64,000 bases of DNA from Anoplopoma fimbria (lineage: Eukaryota > Chordata > Actinopteri > Perciformes > Anoplopomatidae). The stretch is from contig NC_072453.1 in assembly GCF_027596085.1 (NCBI RefSeq), positions 7,993,448 through 8,057,447 of the forward strand. The letters are read 5' to 3'. The position numbers and the translations under genes were made by a program. Under the pieces are notes generated by a model that saw nothing but the letters and a program-made list of their open reading frames with translations, was not told the origin of the DNA and made no database searches. Shown in pieces: positions 51,058-64,000 of this stretch. Numbering within the stretch: the stretch's first letter is position 1; every line of letters starts with the position of its first letter.

Positions 51058-54000
51058 TGGGGATGATAAGAAGACGAACACACAGTAAAGAAGGTACGAA
51101 GAAGGAGCTGACTCAGCGTTATTACACAGCGCCGCCATCTATTCCCATTCATCATGCAGTGATTTTTCACCCCCCCCCTCTTATTTATTGTCCCGGTGGA
51201 TACTCAGAGTACAGTATAATGAAGCTGATGATATTCTTTGGGGGGGTAGAGTTGCTGCCAGCTTGGTCCTTTAGAGCCAAACATATTGTGTTTTTTTTTT
51301 TTTTTGTGTGTGTGTTTTTTTTTGCTGAGGCAGCCGTGGAGCAGAGTGCTGCGACTTGGCTCGTTTTCTCCCACTTCACAGGAACAGGATGAAGCTCTGT
51401 TAGCATGGTTAGTTCAATGCATTGCACTGCTCTCTCTGTAGGGACACAGAGGAGTTCATTGGAGGTGATGAGGTGAACGGGTTTAGAAAGAAGGAGAAAC
51501 TAAGTGAGATGGTACAATTTATTGACTCAGTTCCAAACGTGCATTGCTGCGTTTGCCTTACTCAGCACTGAAACCCAGGACTGCAGACCTTTTCTCCCTG
51601 TAAAGATCTATGCGTTTAATCAACTCCTCATCCCTTTGGCAAGAAGGGATATCTGTGCAACATCAATTTGTAATCGCGTATATCTTATAATCCCTTTGCG
51701 GCCCTTCGTTATACCTGTTCAGCTGCAGGTTGATGCAACGTCGATGAACCGTCTTCCGTATCTAAATTATTTGGCTTCACTGGTGCCCATTTTAATCCGT
51801 GCTATAAGTATTAAAGCAACTCTAACTTGCTAGAATCAGAATGTAAATACATCCTAAATATTTTGGATGGTTTAGTGGAGCTGGACAAACACATCATATA
51901 TTATATGTGATTATTTTATTTAAGGTGTCTTATAGAGCCCGATACATAATATATTTTTAAGATCAGGACATAATATATACTTTATTATTACTTCATTTTC
52001 TTTTTTGCAGAAACAAATTGTTGGCAAACTTATTGACAAACAGTTGCTTATTTACACATCCAGCAGTTTGCAAAATTAATTTTGAAGTGTTTTTTTTTAC
52101 CACCTAATGAAGTCTCTTTTTGCTCTGTTTTTGGTCTCCACCAACCACCACCTCGTCTCTAACTGTGCCTGTCTGCTGTTTGGTGTTGAGCAGTTAGTAA
52201 ACAGTGAATTTTTTCAACTTTTTCTGTGAAAACAGCTGCCTGCTAAGACTTAAAATGATGCCATGAGAGCCTAAGAGTAAACTAAAACAGTAAAGTTCTG
52301 GGTCGGACAGATAAACAATGAGCTGAAACTCAATCTAAAGCTACTTAAAGCTGAGTGGAGCTGCACATTCAGGGGATAATTCTCTGTCATACTACTACTA
52401 CTTTCTACTTTGTTATGGTTTTGGGACTTTCGTCATCATGGTTAAGATAATAAGAACTTTGTTGAGGTCTGGGAATGACCGCAGTCATGGTTTAAAGTTG
52501 TTTAAGTCAAACTTTTTTGTTGACCCATCGAATCCTCCCGACCGCTTTCCACTGTGGACTTTCTTGTTCTTATCACTTTATGGTCTTTATTTTCTCCTCG
52601 GCTTCCACTCTCTGTTTCACCTTTGTGCCTCTTTTCTAAGTGATGGTCCATCCGGTTTCTGTCATCAGCATGATGTAGCACAATTCTGCTCCACGATTCT
52701 CTGTTTTATTGCCTCCTGGTAAAAAGTACAGTGATGTAATGGTAATCAACAGTGAGGAGAGAAATATTAACATGTTGATTGTTACAGATACAACAATGTA
52801 TACAACTGGAGAAGTTGTGTGTACTAATATTTGTGCAGGAATGTTTCAGAGTTCAGTATGAATTCAAAGAATTGTCTGACTATGATTTGATGTGATACAG
52901 TGAGTGGTTCACTCAGGGCTAAAAGGGTTTTCTAGATGTATCAGCTTACAAAGTAAAGGTAAGACGTGTCTTCACAGCGGTGGTCATATTGAGCTAGTAC
53001 TCATTTTTATCGCCTATTCCCAGAGCTCATTTCAGTATATTAAAAACAAACACACAGCTTAAATTTCGATCTTTATTTGACGCGAGGAGCTGGTGTAGCA
53101 AGTATAAAAGTAATAAATCCCACCGCTAAATGAGGTTATTGCTGAGAGAAAGCCTCCTCTAGTATTACCTTGTGTCACACACACTGTAGTGAAATGTAAA
53201 ATGTGCACAAACAGCATATAGCTGGTGAATTAGCTTAATGCTAGAGCTACTGACTAAGCAGCAGCAGCAGTTTCAGAATGAGCCATGGTTTGCAGAAAAA
53301 CTGGCAGAGTTTCAGCTATAGATCACTGTACAGTATCTACACCAGCAATACAGTAACATTTTTCTGCAGCAACTGCAGCACAAAGTAGGAAAGAGTGAAA
53401 ATCTAAAATATCAATAAAGGTGCAAGTTTCAAAATATAAAAAAACAGATATCCAGCATTCACAAAATGAAGAAATGTACCTCAAAGAAGGAGAAATTGTG
53501 CTAGTTAATTGGCTGCAACTTAAATGAAATGCAAGCTGTGAATGGGGGACAACAAAGTCGAAAGTCAAGATCAAATGAAAAATGTCTTTTTAACCTTTTT
53601 AGATCACATCCCCGATCATATTGTGCATTTAACAATGTATGGAATATCTTCCTGTAAAACCTAATATGACACATGCTTATGTTAGCTAGCATCCAACCAA
53701 TTTCAACCAATAATATCTTGACGTCCATCCATCAATCAATCTTCAACTTTCAGCGACAACATTCTAAGCCCACCCACCTTTTAGCGGTCCAATAGAAATG
53801 CAAAGAATTTCATTTAAATACCTCTTTTACCTGTACACCTCTCAAATATTATGTTTCATTGAGGAATACGTGCAACTTTTGTTTAAACTGGGACTTTATA
53901 AGTTTATGTTCTGCTTGTTCAACAGTTGTTTGATAATCTGCTGTCAAACACATTGGTAAAAATATTTGAATTGCTATTTTTATTCACTATTTTCATTATT

Positions 54001-55534
54001 TTGGTGCTGGTGATTTTTCCTTTGCGCTGGCTAAACTTCTTTGTTTTGAGCAATGCTTTGTACACACATACTCGGGTGCGTTGGTTCAATCAGGAGTCTA
54101 CCATTTACATTAGTGGGCCTGTGCAAAATAAAGTTTGCAAGGAAAACAAAAGTTGAAGAAGAGAGCAGAAATTAAGGGAGATAAATATGCATTAATATCT
54201 CTTATTTAAAACTGACATTTTTGTCATCTTGTGCTGCCCAGAGTTGATAATTTTGTGTTTTTCACATCTGTTTTATTGATTGTTTTTATTGTTTATATTG
54301 TTTTATGTTCTTTTTATTGATTTTAATTTCTTGAAAGCACTTTGTGAACTCTTAAGTGGGGCTATACTCAATACACGTATTATTATAATTCTCCCACAGT
54401 TCATCACTAAAACCTTATGTGCTCACGTTGCAGCTGTCTGACCAGTGAACTTGCTTCTCATGTTGCCGTCACACTGGTGAACAAGTTCAAAGCACTGGTT
54501 ACGGGCCAACTGGGCTATTTCCCCCACTAAATCAAGACTGTAATGTAATCAGTACCTCATGTCTAACGAACTGAACAGGGTTAAAGGAAACATTTTGATG
54601 TATTTGTTACAAGATTATGATGAGATTTTCATTTTTGAGTGCACTGTCTCTAATCGCTTTGTGGATTCACACAGCTCGTAAGCACAGTCGCTGCTTGTTT
54701 CATGGAATCAGAAAGCAGATCTGTTTACAGAAAATGTTGTTGTGCGTTTACAACATTGGCTTCTTACCAAACTGTAATGAAGCTTGCCCAGCAGAACTAA
54801 TTTCTCAATCTCCAAAGTGCATTCAAATCATGTCTTTGAAGTAGTCTCACATCGGCCTTTGGGAAAAATAGTCCGAAAATAGTCCACCTTTCATTCAAAT
54901 AATATAACTTACAGAGGCTGACGTGGTCAAATGTACAAATCCTGGAGTTCACGGACGGAGCTCGGATAAAAGGCTAAGTTAAGGTGCCAGACAGTAGTAT
55001 GATTAGACTAATGTGACTCTGTAGCCATGGCAACAGGAGCGTGCAGAAGGTGATGTAATTGTTTCAGTGGAAACATTCATCTCTTTTGCTTCATATTTGT
55101 CACTGAACATCAGTCCTTCTCTCTCTTTCTGTTTCTCTTTCTGTTTCTCTCCCTTGAATGACCATGTTTATCTTTTAATCTCTTTCATTTTTCAGTCTCT
55201 CATTTAGGTGTTTTCTTTCTCATCCTTTTGTTCCACATCAACCATTGCCGCCTACCTTCTTGATTTTTTATATTTATTTAAGTTGCTGAGGAGTTGATTG
55301 ACGCTTGTTTTACTTCTATAATAGTAGAGAGGACAGCCCAAGAGAGACTTTTATATTGTGAACATTATTAACTATTAATAAAGCAGTATTTAAATTGGAA
55401 CCATAACTTTCATATTGCCATACTCGATGACCATTTCATAAAAGCAGTGGCTCACTTTATTCGTTAAAGCTCTGATATAATCACAACATAACAACGCCTT
55501 TTGTGAGCTATTGGTTTAATATTCCACTTTCCCC

Positions 55535-55615
55535 AGCAGCTGGTTAGCTTAGCTTAGCATGAAGACTGGAAACAGGGGGAAAAAGTTAGCTTGACTTTTT
55601 CACAATATCAGCCAA
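55535..55615. repeat. Fragment of a dispersed fish repeat
   Basis: Contains ggttagcttagcttagcatg followed by aagactggaaacagg, matching the ends of the element in acsl5 intron 2. Only one end is seen. Confidence 0.5.
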
Positions 55616-55968
55616 TATGTATAAAAACAGTTTCAAAACGACAATACATTTTGGATAGAAAACGTCAAAATGTTCTGTTAACAATGTTTTTTTCACTTCC
55701 ATATGGAGCAGATCTGTTTTCAGCACAGTGTTTCCCATCATGCTTTTGATGATGTTATCTTGCCATGGAGTCATTAAGTTAATCTGCGATGCGGCTCTAG
55801 TGTAACGGCCTGATGCATCAATGGCAGAAGATAAAGAACGAGTGCTGCAGCGATGTGAGCGAAGGCAGAAGGCAGAGAGGTTTCTGGACCAGAACATTGA
55901 GAGAACTGGCAGGTCGCCTGCTGGAAATACCCAGACTGTTCCCCACACACACTGAGACGCACGTCATC

Positions 55969-56087
<119 letters not shown>

Positions 56088-56208
56088 TGCTAGTAAAGGC
56101 AGTGTATACTTACGGTTAATAGTGCCATCATCAATCATGTCATGTTACAACCTGCTGTATGAATAGCATCCTCTTTACAAACAGACCATCATCAAGGAAC
56201 CAACCATG

Positions 56209-56210
<2 letters not shown>

Positions 56211-56267
<57 letters not shown>
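56211..56267. repeat. (CT)n microsatellite
   Basis: A pure CT run of about 28 units. A (CA)n run follows at 56302-56344. Confidence 0.95.
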
Positions 56268-56268
<1 letters not shown>

Positions 56269-56300
56269 TACTGTTTCGGTCCATTTGTCTCTGTCACTTA

Positions 56301-56301
<1 letters not shown>

Positions 56302-56344
<43 letters not shown>
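56302..56344. repeat. (AC)n microsatellite
   Basis: A pure AC run of about 21 units. Confidence 0.95.
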
Positions 56345-56347
<3 letters not shown>

Positions 56348-57450
56348 TCACCATGTAAAATCAGCACTAAAACAGCACACATGTGCAATAACAATATTGG
56401 TTTCATTGCACAGTTCAAGCACAAAAAGGTGCAAACACAACTTTTTTTTTGAGCTGACTTTATCCTGTAAAATCCACAATATTAATATTACCACTAATAT
56501 TATTGATGTCAGTGGAGAAACTGCGTCTAAATTTGACCTTCATCCCTTTAGCTCACGATGTTTTGGCGCTCCGGACTTTTTGGGACAGTTGGGATTCTGA
56601 TTCTCATGTTTTTTTCCCACAGCAAAGAAATATAAGTCAAGTCTATTTCATTTTTAAAGCCCTATATCACGAATTTGCTTCAAGGGACTGTATAATCTGT
56701 GGAGCTCACAACACTCCTTTTCCTTTGACCCTCGATTCAGATCAGGAAAAACTCCCCCAAAAACTTTTAATGGGTAAAAAAATGGAAGAAACCTCAGGAA
56801 AAGCAACTGATAAGTACAAATGTGTTATAAATATAGTATTTATAGAGTAGAAAAACATAATAAAATTACAGTATATACAATCCAAATGACAAAAAATGAT
56901 ACATATTATGCTAACATTTTGGCAGGAAATTGATTATGGAGGATTTCAAGCAGCTTTAAGGTTTCCTCCTCACCAAATAAACTATACTTGCCCAAATATC
57001 TCTTAAGCTAGTGTTAATCACAGAGCTTATTTAAGGCATCTTACCCCAAAAAACATTAAGGAAACACATTGATTTCGGGTCGAGGGAATCAGAAGAGCAA
57101 AAATACTGATTCAATTTGGAGTTTTAGGACTAATTCCTGCAACAAAGTCTTCATAGAGAGGAGGTCGGAACAGATCGATGGGTCTAATATAATCATTTAT
57201 AAATAAAGGGGAAAAAATATAAAGTGGAATAAATCAGTACTGGACTCTAAAAGACAGAGAAATGTTAGCTGACTGACACCTGGAGGCCAAAATAGTTAAA
57301 AGATCATTAGCAGATTTCTCTCTCCTCCTTAATCATCTTCTCCTCTTCATTCTTCTGTCTCTTTCATCTTTTTTCTCATCACCAGTGCTTCCGTTTTACT
57401 TTCACTTCCCCATTTCTCATTCCTTTACATTTTTTTAACCTATTACAACT

Positions 57451-58110
57451 CCTCTCTCCCCTTCATCCTTTCACTCCTCTCCCTCCTCCTCCTCCTCCTC
57501 CTCCTCTTCCTCCTCTCTCCCCTTCATCCTTTCATTCGTCTCCCTCTTCCTCCTCCTTTCTCCTCTCTCCCCTTCATCCTTTCATTCCTCTCCCTCCTCC
57601 TCCTCCTCTCTCCCTGTCATCCTTTCATTCATCTCCCTCCTCCTCCTCTTTCTCCTCTTTCTCCTCTCTCCCCTTCATCCTTTTATTCGTCTCCCTCTTC
57701 CTCCTCCTCTTTCACCTCTCTCCCCTTCATCCTTTCATTCCTCTCCCTCCTCCTCCTCCTCCTCCTCTCTCCCCTTCATCCTTTCATTCCTCTCCCTCCT
57801 CCTCCTCCTCTCTCCCCTTCATCCTTTCATTCCTCTCCCTCCTCCTCGTTCTCCTCTCTCTCCTTCATCCTTTCATTCCTATCCCTCCTCCTCCTCTTTC
57901 TCCTCTCTCCCCTTCATCCTTTCATTCCTATCCCTCCTCCCCTTCATCCTTTCATTCCTATCCCTCTTTCTCCTCCTCTTTCTCCTCTCTCCCCTTCATC
58001 CTTTCAGTCCTCTCCCTTCTCCTCCTCCCCCCTACTCCTCTTTCTCCTCTCTCCCCTTCATCCTCTCCCTCTCCTCCTCCTCCTCCTCTTCCTCCTTCCA
58101 TCCCCTCCCA
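57451..58110. repeat. Pyrimidine-rich minisatellite, about 13 units
   Basis: The motif ccttcatcctttcattc, followed by ctctccctcctcctcc-type filler, recurs about 13 times between 57461 and 58055. The spacing is roughly 30-60 bases because the CTC/TCC filler varies in length. The plus strand is almost entirely C and T. The minus strand gives artefactual Gly/Glu/Arg-rich frames. Confidence 0.9.
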
Positions 58111-58232
58111 GTGGCCACACGCCTGCCACTTGCTGCGTTGCCATGACAGCCACATTGTCATCTCCAGGGTCATTTGCATATGCCCACCAGAGTCAGGTCA
58201 GGATACCCATCCTGAAGTGGCTGCATCCTGTT

Positions 58233-58394
<162 letters not shown>

Positions 58395-59855
58395 ACGGAT
58401 TAGGATGAGCTATCAGTTTCTATAATGGGAAGTTGATGTCTAATTAACCTTTAATGATGTCAGGGAGGGTTATCATTCCACATGGATTAGAGTGCAGCTT
58501 CCAGAGAGAGAGTGTGTGTGGATGGATTAGACGACCAGATGAAAGTGTAATGTACTCTTCAAATCCAGCGTAATTTCACATGATCCTTAAGGAGTTTTTT
58601 AGGTCTACTCATTACGCTGAGTGATCACTGGGGCTCGAGCCTGTAATATTTATTGAATTTAATATCTTCTTGTTACTTGGCTAAAAAAAAGATATACTGG
58701 TTGTACTCTTGTTATGAGGGGACTGATGAGACCCAGAAGTTATTAAACTTGCATCATTATCGGGCTGTGGTTGTAAAAAAAATAATTGAACATAACAGTT
58801 TTTGCTTTCATGAGTATTTAATACATCTAGGGCTGCATTTAACCAGAAAAAAATGCATCAACATTAACCAAAGCTATCAATTTAGAAGGCTTGTTTTATT
58901 CAACAAATGGTTCAAAACCAGAACACATTCAGTCTGATATCTTATATTACAAAGAAAAACAACAAATCATCACATTTGAGCTTCTGGAACCAGCAACTGT
59001 GTGCCATTATTGCTTTAAAAAAATGAATTAAATCAAAATACAATACAACAAATAAGTTGCTGCTCAAGTACGTAATATAGAAATAACTGTATATTGTGTT
59101 GATTGTTTACATACACTGTAAATTTATATTAAGGGAACTTTTTAAACCTTAAAACATAATTTAATATGATATTTTGATCTATTTTACATGTCAAATAATA
59201 GTAAGAATGTGTGGAACAACATTTCACGTGTGATTAATTCTTATAAATGGCTTATTATTAATGGACATTTCCCATTTGAACAAAAATAAATCACATAATA
59301 CAGACACATAGTAATTTTTTTGCTGTAGTTTTTTTATTAGTTTATGTTTTTGTCTGAAAAAATCTATGAAAATCGCATTTTCTCGGGTACAAAAAGTTAA
59401 GTCTTCAGATTTCCTTTTTTTTGTTTAACCAACTGTCCAAACCACAAGCTTTTCATTAAACAACTAAATAAACATTAAGAAGGAAAAAGAATAGATTTAT
59501 TTTGATAATAAATCACTTAAATGATCAATCAGTTATAAAAACCGTAGCTCCATATGTTCTATTTAAGGCTTAATGCTTTATGTAATAATTATCTTTTCAC
59601 TTCCTATAATCTCAAATATCCAGTCTGTAATAAACAATCAATACAATCTATCAATTATTGGCAAAGCAGAGATCTCCCATCCCTTAATGAGATCTATCTG
59701 TTGCCGTGGAGGGATGTGAGATGTGAAGGGGGCGTGATGTGGTTTTGATATCGGCGAAGGGATACTCGGCTCGCAGGTGCTATTTGTGGCTCGTGTATCC
59801 GGTTGCCTTGGAGACAGCTGGCAGAGCGCCAGCAGGAGACCGAGGTTGACCTCAT

Positions 59856-59873
59856 GCAGACAGACAGACAGGC

Positions 59874-59964
<91 letters not shown>

Positions 59965-59965
59965 T

Positions 59966-60001
<36 letters not shown>

Positions 60002-60042
60002 GGCAGACAGATGACAGACAGACAGACAGGCAGACAGACAGA
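59856..60042. repeat. (CAGA)n tetranucleotide array
   Basis: About 46 CAGA units with GGCA and ATGA interruptions at about 59869, 59964, 60001, 60010 and 60028. Frames through it yield artefactual LSVC or TDRQ repeats. Confidence 0.95.
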
Positions 60043-60367
60043 GATAAATAAATACATAAATACCATGACAGGCTGAACATTATAGGTTATATGTTACTAT
60101 ATATACTTGTAATTCTACTCTTCTATAGCCTGTTATATGTTATATTATTTGCTATACTGCAGTACTAGAGTATATATTGAGTTTTCCCATACTATAGTAC
60201 ACAGTAACATATTATATTATATGATTATGTTATGTTACACAGTTTTATTAAATTATTTAAATATTTATATAAAAACACAGACAAACATTAAGTGGAAGTC
60301 ATCTTTGGCTTTGGAAAATTGTGTTTGTAATTTTTTTTTCTTTTGTTATTTTCTAATATTTATTATT

Positions 60368-60372
<5 letters not shown>

Positions 60373-60414
<42 letters not shown>
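60373..60414. repeat. (TA)n microsatellite
   Basis: A pure TA run inside a wider AT-rich stretch (60355-60425). Confidence 0.9.
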
Positions 60415-60418
<4 letters not shown>

Positions 60419-61379
60419 GTATTATTTATTAATCAATTAATGTTACTTGCGAGCCTAATTTGGCAGTGTACATGAAGACCAACAAATTTGAGCATCAACA
60501 AACTTAATGTTTTTCCTTTTTTATTATTGTAAATATTACAAAGTATCATATCAGAAAGTATCACAAAGTATCACATCTTCTTTATGAAGTATGTGCACAG
60601 TAGTATTCATAAAAAAACATCATTTCACATCATTCTCTATCTGTTTTCATCTTCCTCCTCCATTACATCATTTGAGAAGAAACACTTTCTGGTTCTGATG
60701 TGATTATTCTGCTGTGACATTTGGGAATGAATCAGCTGTAGTATATCTGGAGGACAGCTGGGGGGGTCATGTCTTATTTCCACCATTATAGCACTCTGCT
60801 CTCATAAACTTAATCGTGATGTTAATGGCCATTTATCTCTCTTTATGAACCGTCTGGTCCGGCCACACCCAAACGGCCTCTCGTCCTCACACAACCTCGT
60901 CCTGCAGGCTGCAACCATCATCCAACAGCCTCTTAAATATCGTATAACAAAAGAGTACTGTGCACTTCTATTTTTCCTTATCTAGTTTTTAATCCTTTTA
61001 CAGCATGTCAGATGTCTGCATTCTGCTTGGTCGGTGTGGACAGAGAAGGAAAGGATGAAATAAAGTGTGTGTAGGACAGAGACCGTAAGAGATAGAGGGG
61101 ATATCAGACGTCTGAACAATAAAAGCTCTTCTTCTTAGACGTGACGGCTGAAAGTCACCTCGAGGGCTAAACTGTCTGATTTATTTTTAGAAGAGTACTG
61201 GAGTCACGAGGACAATATTAATATTTATAATAATGATCCATAATATATTTTTCTGTTACATAATTGTAAACGTTAAACATAAAAAAAGCTTTTAAAAAGC
61301 TTTTAAAAAGTGATTAAAAGAGGGTGACTAACCATAAAAATGGCTTTTATACATACAGAGTTATTTCATTGGATCTCCT

Positions 61380-62070
61380 TTTAGTCATTTTGTGCCTCTT
61401 TGTAGTCTTTTGCATTGCTTTGTAGTTGCTTTGTGTCTTCTTTTTAAGTTATTTAGTCTCTTTGTAATTGTTTTGTGTCTTTTTTTAAAGTAATTTAGTC
61501 TCTTTGTAGTAAATGGTAAATGGACTGTACTTGTATAGCGCTTTTCTCGTCTTCTTCTTTTACATTACTAATCATTCACCCAATCACACCCATTCATACA
61601 CCGATGACAGGAGCTACCATGCAAGGTGCCACCTGACCATCAGGACCCTAACTAACATTCATACACATACATACACCAGGAACAGCCTGCGGGAGCAATT
61701 TGGGGTTAAGTGTCTTGCCCAAGGACACATCGACATGGACTGCCGGAGCCAGGGATCGAACCGCCGATCCTCTGATTGGCCGATCCTCAGTGCTCTCCAC
61801 TGAGCTACAGCCGCCCTTGGCTTTGTGTCTTCTTTTTTAATAATTTAGTCCCTTTGTAGTTGTTTTGTGTCTTCCTTTTTAGTAATTCTGTCCCTTTGTA
61901 GTTGTTTTGTGTCTTCTTTTTTAGTAATTTAGTCTCTTTGTAGTTGTTTTGTGTCTTCTTTTTTAGTAATTTTGTCTCTTTGCAGTGGTTTTGTGTCTTT
62001 TTTTTATTCATTTTGTGTCACTCTGTAGTTGTTTTGTGTCTCTTTGTGGTTGTTTTGCTATTTTACTAGT
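61380..62070. repeat. T-rich minisatellite interrupted by a SINE
   Basis: Units built on ctctttgtagttgttttgtg plus tcttcttttttagtaattt recur about every 45 bases on both sides of the SINE at 61511-61816. At least eight partial or full units can be counted. The minus-strand KKKTQNNYKETKLL frame is a by-product. Confidence 0.85.
61511..61816 (-). mobile_element. tRNA-derived SINE
   Basis: Read on the minus strand, it starts GGGCGGCTGTAGCTCAGTGG (tRNA-like A box), has GGTTCGATCCC (B box) about 50 bases later, and continues through a body with TTGGGCAAGACACTTAACCC. It ends GCGCTATACAAGTACAGTCC and ATTTACCATTT. This layout is a complete or near-complete tRNA-headed fish SINE. No clean target duplication could be defined because it sits inside a repetitive array. 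Confidence 0.85.
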
Positions 62071-62439
62071 TGTTTTGCATCTCTTCATAGTAATTTTGCG
62101 CCTCATTGTAATCGGTTGTTGTGTCTTTTTCTGCTTGTTTCGAGACTAAAACATGCTAGTGTCCATGTCTCTGTAATTGTCCATCAGTATATCAGCTCTT
62201 AGTGTTCAGGCCTGACAAATGCAGATATTCAACAATAGAACATCTGTGCTTCCTGTTCTTAGTGATAACGGCTAAACAAACCGTAGGTTCACTGGTGTTT
62301 GGACAAGATAAGGAACAAATAGAGCTTGATATCGGTTATCAAAGAAAACTAAAAGACACATGTAGATAATTCACACCAAGGGAGAAAATATGCTGATGTG
62401 GTGAGATGGTTTTATCTATTTCTTATGCTGCTCTGCTTT

Positions 62440-62485
62440 TAGATAAGATAAGATAAGATAATCACAGCAGGGAAATTTGCAGGAG
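62440..62485 (-). repeat. Retroposon-like tail with (AGATA)n
   Basis: On the minus strand it reads tttccctgctgtgattatct followed by TTATC repeats, a tail shape found on several fish retroposons and related to the one at 20600-20665. Confidence 0.5.
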
Positions 62486-63239
62486 TTTCTTTTTAGTTTT
62501 GTCGTGAGAGGATTACATTATCTGACTCTTTAAAGTATTTTCTTTTACCTTATCAGTGTATATTTGTCTCTCTGAGTGCAGTAAGTTGTATTGTTTGTGC
62601 TGTAACAGAGAAGAGCATCCCGTCTTTACATTAAGACTTCTGTTCAGTTGTTATTAGATATTCAGGGTTGAGTAGTACACCGGTTACTGACACCAAGCTA
62701 CGTGATGTCTACAGTTCTTAATGGGAGCTTGGAGTCCCACTGAAGCCGCATGTTGAGAGGATCTTAATGTAATGTTGTACTTTCCTATTGAAGCAGGATA
62801 TTGTGGTGGGTCATAATGCATGGTAAATGAGATTTGACCAACCGGATGGAAAAGTTGTTTTCAATTTCACTAAGCTCTAACTGTCGAGGGAACCACAGAG
62901 TACTTATACAACGAGTCCCTGCAAGTGTAGAACGTCCCATTAAAGTATAACCCCTGAGGTTTACTTTAATGGGACATCACATAATAAGACGCTAATGTCC
63001 CGATGTTGTGATCGTCACCCACCTGGTGCTCTGAAACAAATCTCAAAAATAACTTTGATCTTTAGAGATGCTCAACTCTCACATTTCCTCTTGTCACGGT
63101 GTCCATGTTTGTGTCTTAATAAGGACTGTTGAGCTTAATTAGAGCGGAGAATACAGAGGTTCAGTGGAACAGAATGCTAACAGGATTAGCCACAGATAAC
63201 CACATAGAGCACTTAGTACCTATACAGGGAACCAGAGGT

Positions 63240-63370
63240 GTTAAATATTTATTTATTTATTATATATATATATAGATTTATTTTTTTATTTATATATATT
63301 TATATTTATTTTATTTTTTTTAGATTTATATATATATTATATTTATATTTATATATATATATAAAACAAA
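63240..63370. repeat. AT-only low-complexity stretch
   Basis: A mixture of TATA and TTTA units with almost no G or C. No gene or element can be read in it. Confidence 0.9.
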
Positions 63371-64000
63371 AAACAACAATAACACAAAAAAATAACAATT
63401 TTTCATTTAACTATTTGCCCTTTTTTGAGATAATGACAATAATATATCTTAATATGTTTCAGACAGTGTTACTAGTGATACTTCCATGATGCAACATTTG
63501 AAATATAGCAAAATAACATCCTGTTTTTTCTTAATTGTTGTGTTACAATCACATTATACATGCATGACTACCTGACACACCTTGACAAAGTGTTTTTTGT
63601 CATTTCTTAAAAACTAAAATTAACATAAATTTCAATTAAGGATTAAAATCCATAAAACTAATTTACAAAAAGAAGGCTCAGACTAATTCAAGCCGTCTTT
63701 TAAACGGCAAAGAAAACTGCACGTTCATTGCATTCAAACTAAATGTCTAGCATAGATAACAAAATTAAGAAAACAGAAATGTGAAGAGAAAAGCTTTATT
63801 AACTGCCAAAGTGTAGGAAATATTAGACATGTTATATGATGAAGAGTAATTGCTGTTGTTAGTGTTTCTTGTTCCTGTCTTTAGTGCTCTGCAGAGACTT
63901 TATGTATACAGGTCAGAGCTCTCTGTTCTAGTTAAACACCGACTGCAGCACATGCAAAATAAAACTTGACATCCGCTGCAATTCAGATATATTTTCTTCT

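Noticed and set aside
52438..52722. 94-codon frame on the plus strand with hydrophobic segments
   Set aside because: No splice sites, known motif or compositional support; the length is expected by chance in a 64 kb window.
57451..58110. CRISPR-like spaced repeats
   Set aside because: The spacers are themselves CTC/TCC filler, the context is vertebrate and no cas genes exist.
59638..60080. Open frames with LSVC repeats, and TDRQ repeats on the other strand
   Set aside because: Artefacts of the (CAGA)n array.
61755..61816. Possible tRNA gene (A box and B box on the minus strand)
   Set aside because: It is the head of a SINE: it runs straight into a SINE body and tail and does not fold as a full cloverleaf with an acceptor stem.
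61805..62011. Lys-rich repeat protein KKKTQNNYKETKLL
   Set aside because: Reading of the minisatellite; no start context, splice site or conservation is visible.

Overview
The window is vertebrate nuclear DNA, almost certainly from a teleost fish and probably a percomorph. It is AT-rich and has spliced genes with GT-AG introns. It carries many long (GT)n, (CT)n and (CAGA)n microsatellites, a Tc1-type inverted-repeat remnant, a tRNA-derived SINE and several short inverted-repeat elements of kinds common in fish. There is no prokaryotic gene organisation, CRISPR array or viral gene.

Region 1 (about 280-10370, minus strand) is a complete receptor guanylyl cyclase gene, best called gucy2g. I could join 22 coding exons in frame into a 1124-residue protein with signal peptide, ligand-binding ectodomain, one membrane span, kinase-homology domain and an intact cyclase domain. 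Region 2 (10370-15157) is the 4.8 kb divergent intergenic interval. It holds a 366 bp inverted-repeat element and a CA microsatellite. Region 3 (15158-24863, plus strand) is a complete acsl5 gene, 20 coding exons and 683 residues, the same length as human ACSL5. From memory, GUCY2G (a pseudogene in human) and ACSL5 are also neighbours in mammals, which supports both names.

Region 4 (24864-64000) has no gene I can assemble. Two candidate first coding exons on the plus strand, at 27606-27641 and 43035-43100, each end at a good splice donor. They could be alternative starts of one large gene extending beyond the window, or belong to two genes. I could not identify either. The rest looks like intron or intergenic DNA with microsatellites, a pyrimidine minisatellite, a SINE inside another minisatellite, a Tc1 remnant, two hairpins and a GC-richer island with overlapping open frames near 49 kb.

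The two firm genes do unrelated jobs: gucy2g makes cGMP at the plasma membrane, and acsl5 activates long-chain fatty acids at mitochondrial/ER membranes. They are linked by position, not by pathway. I found no clearly new biological system. The most useful leads are the unidentified first exons, the hairpins at 30.5 and 39.4 kb, the open-frame island at 49 kb, the perfect 152 bp duplication inside gucy2g, and the (CT)n tract next to an acsl5 splice acceptor.
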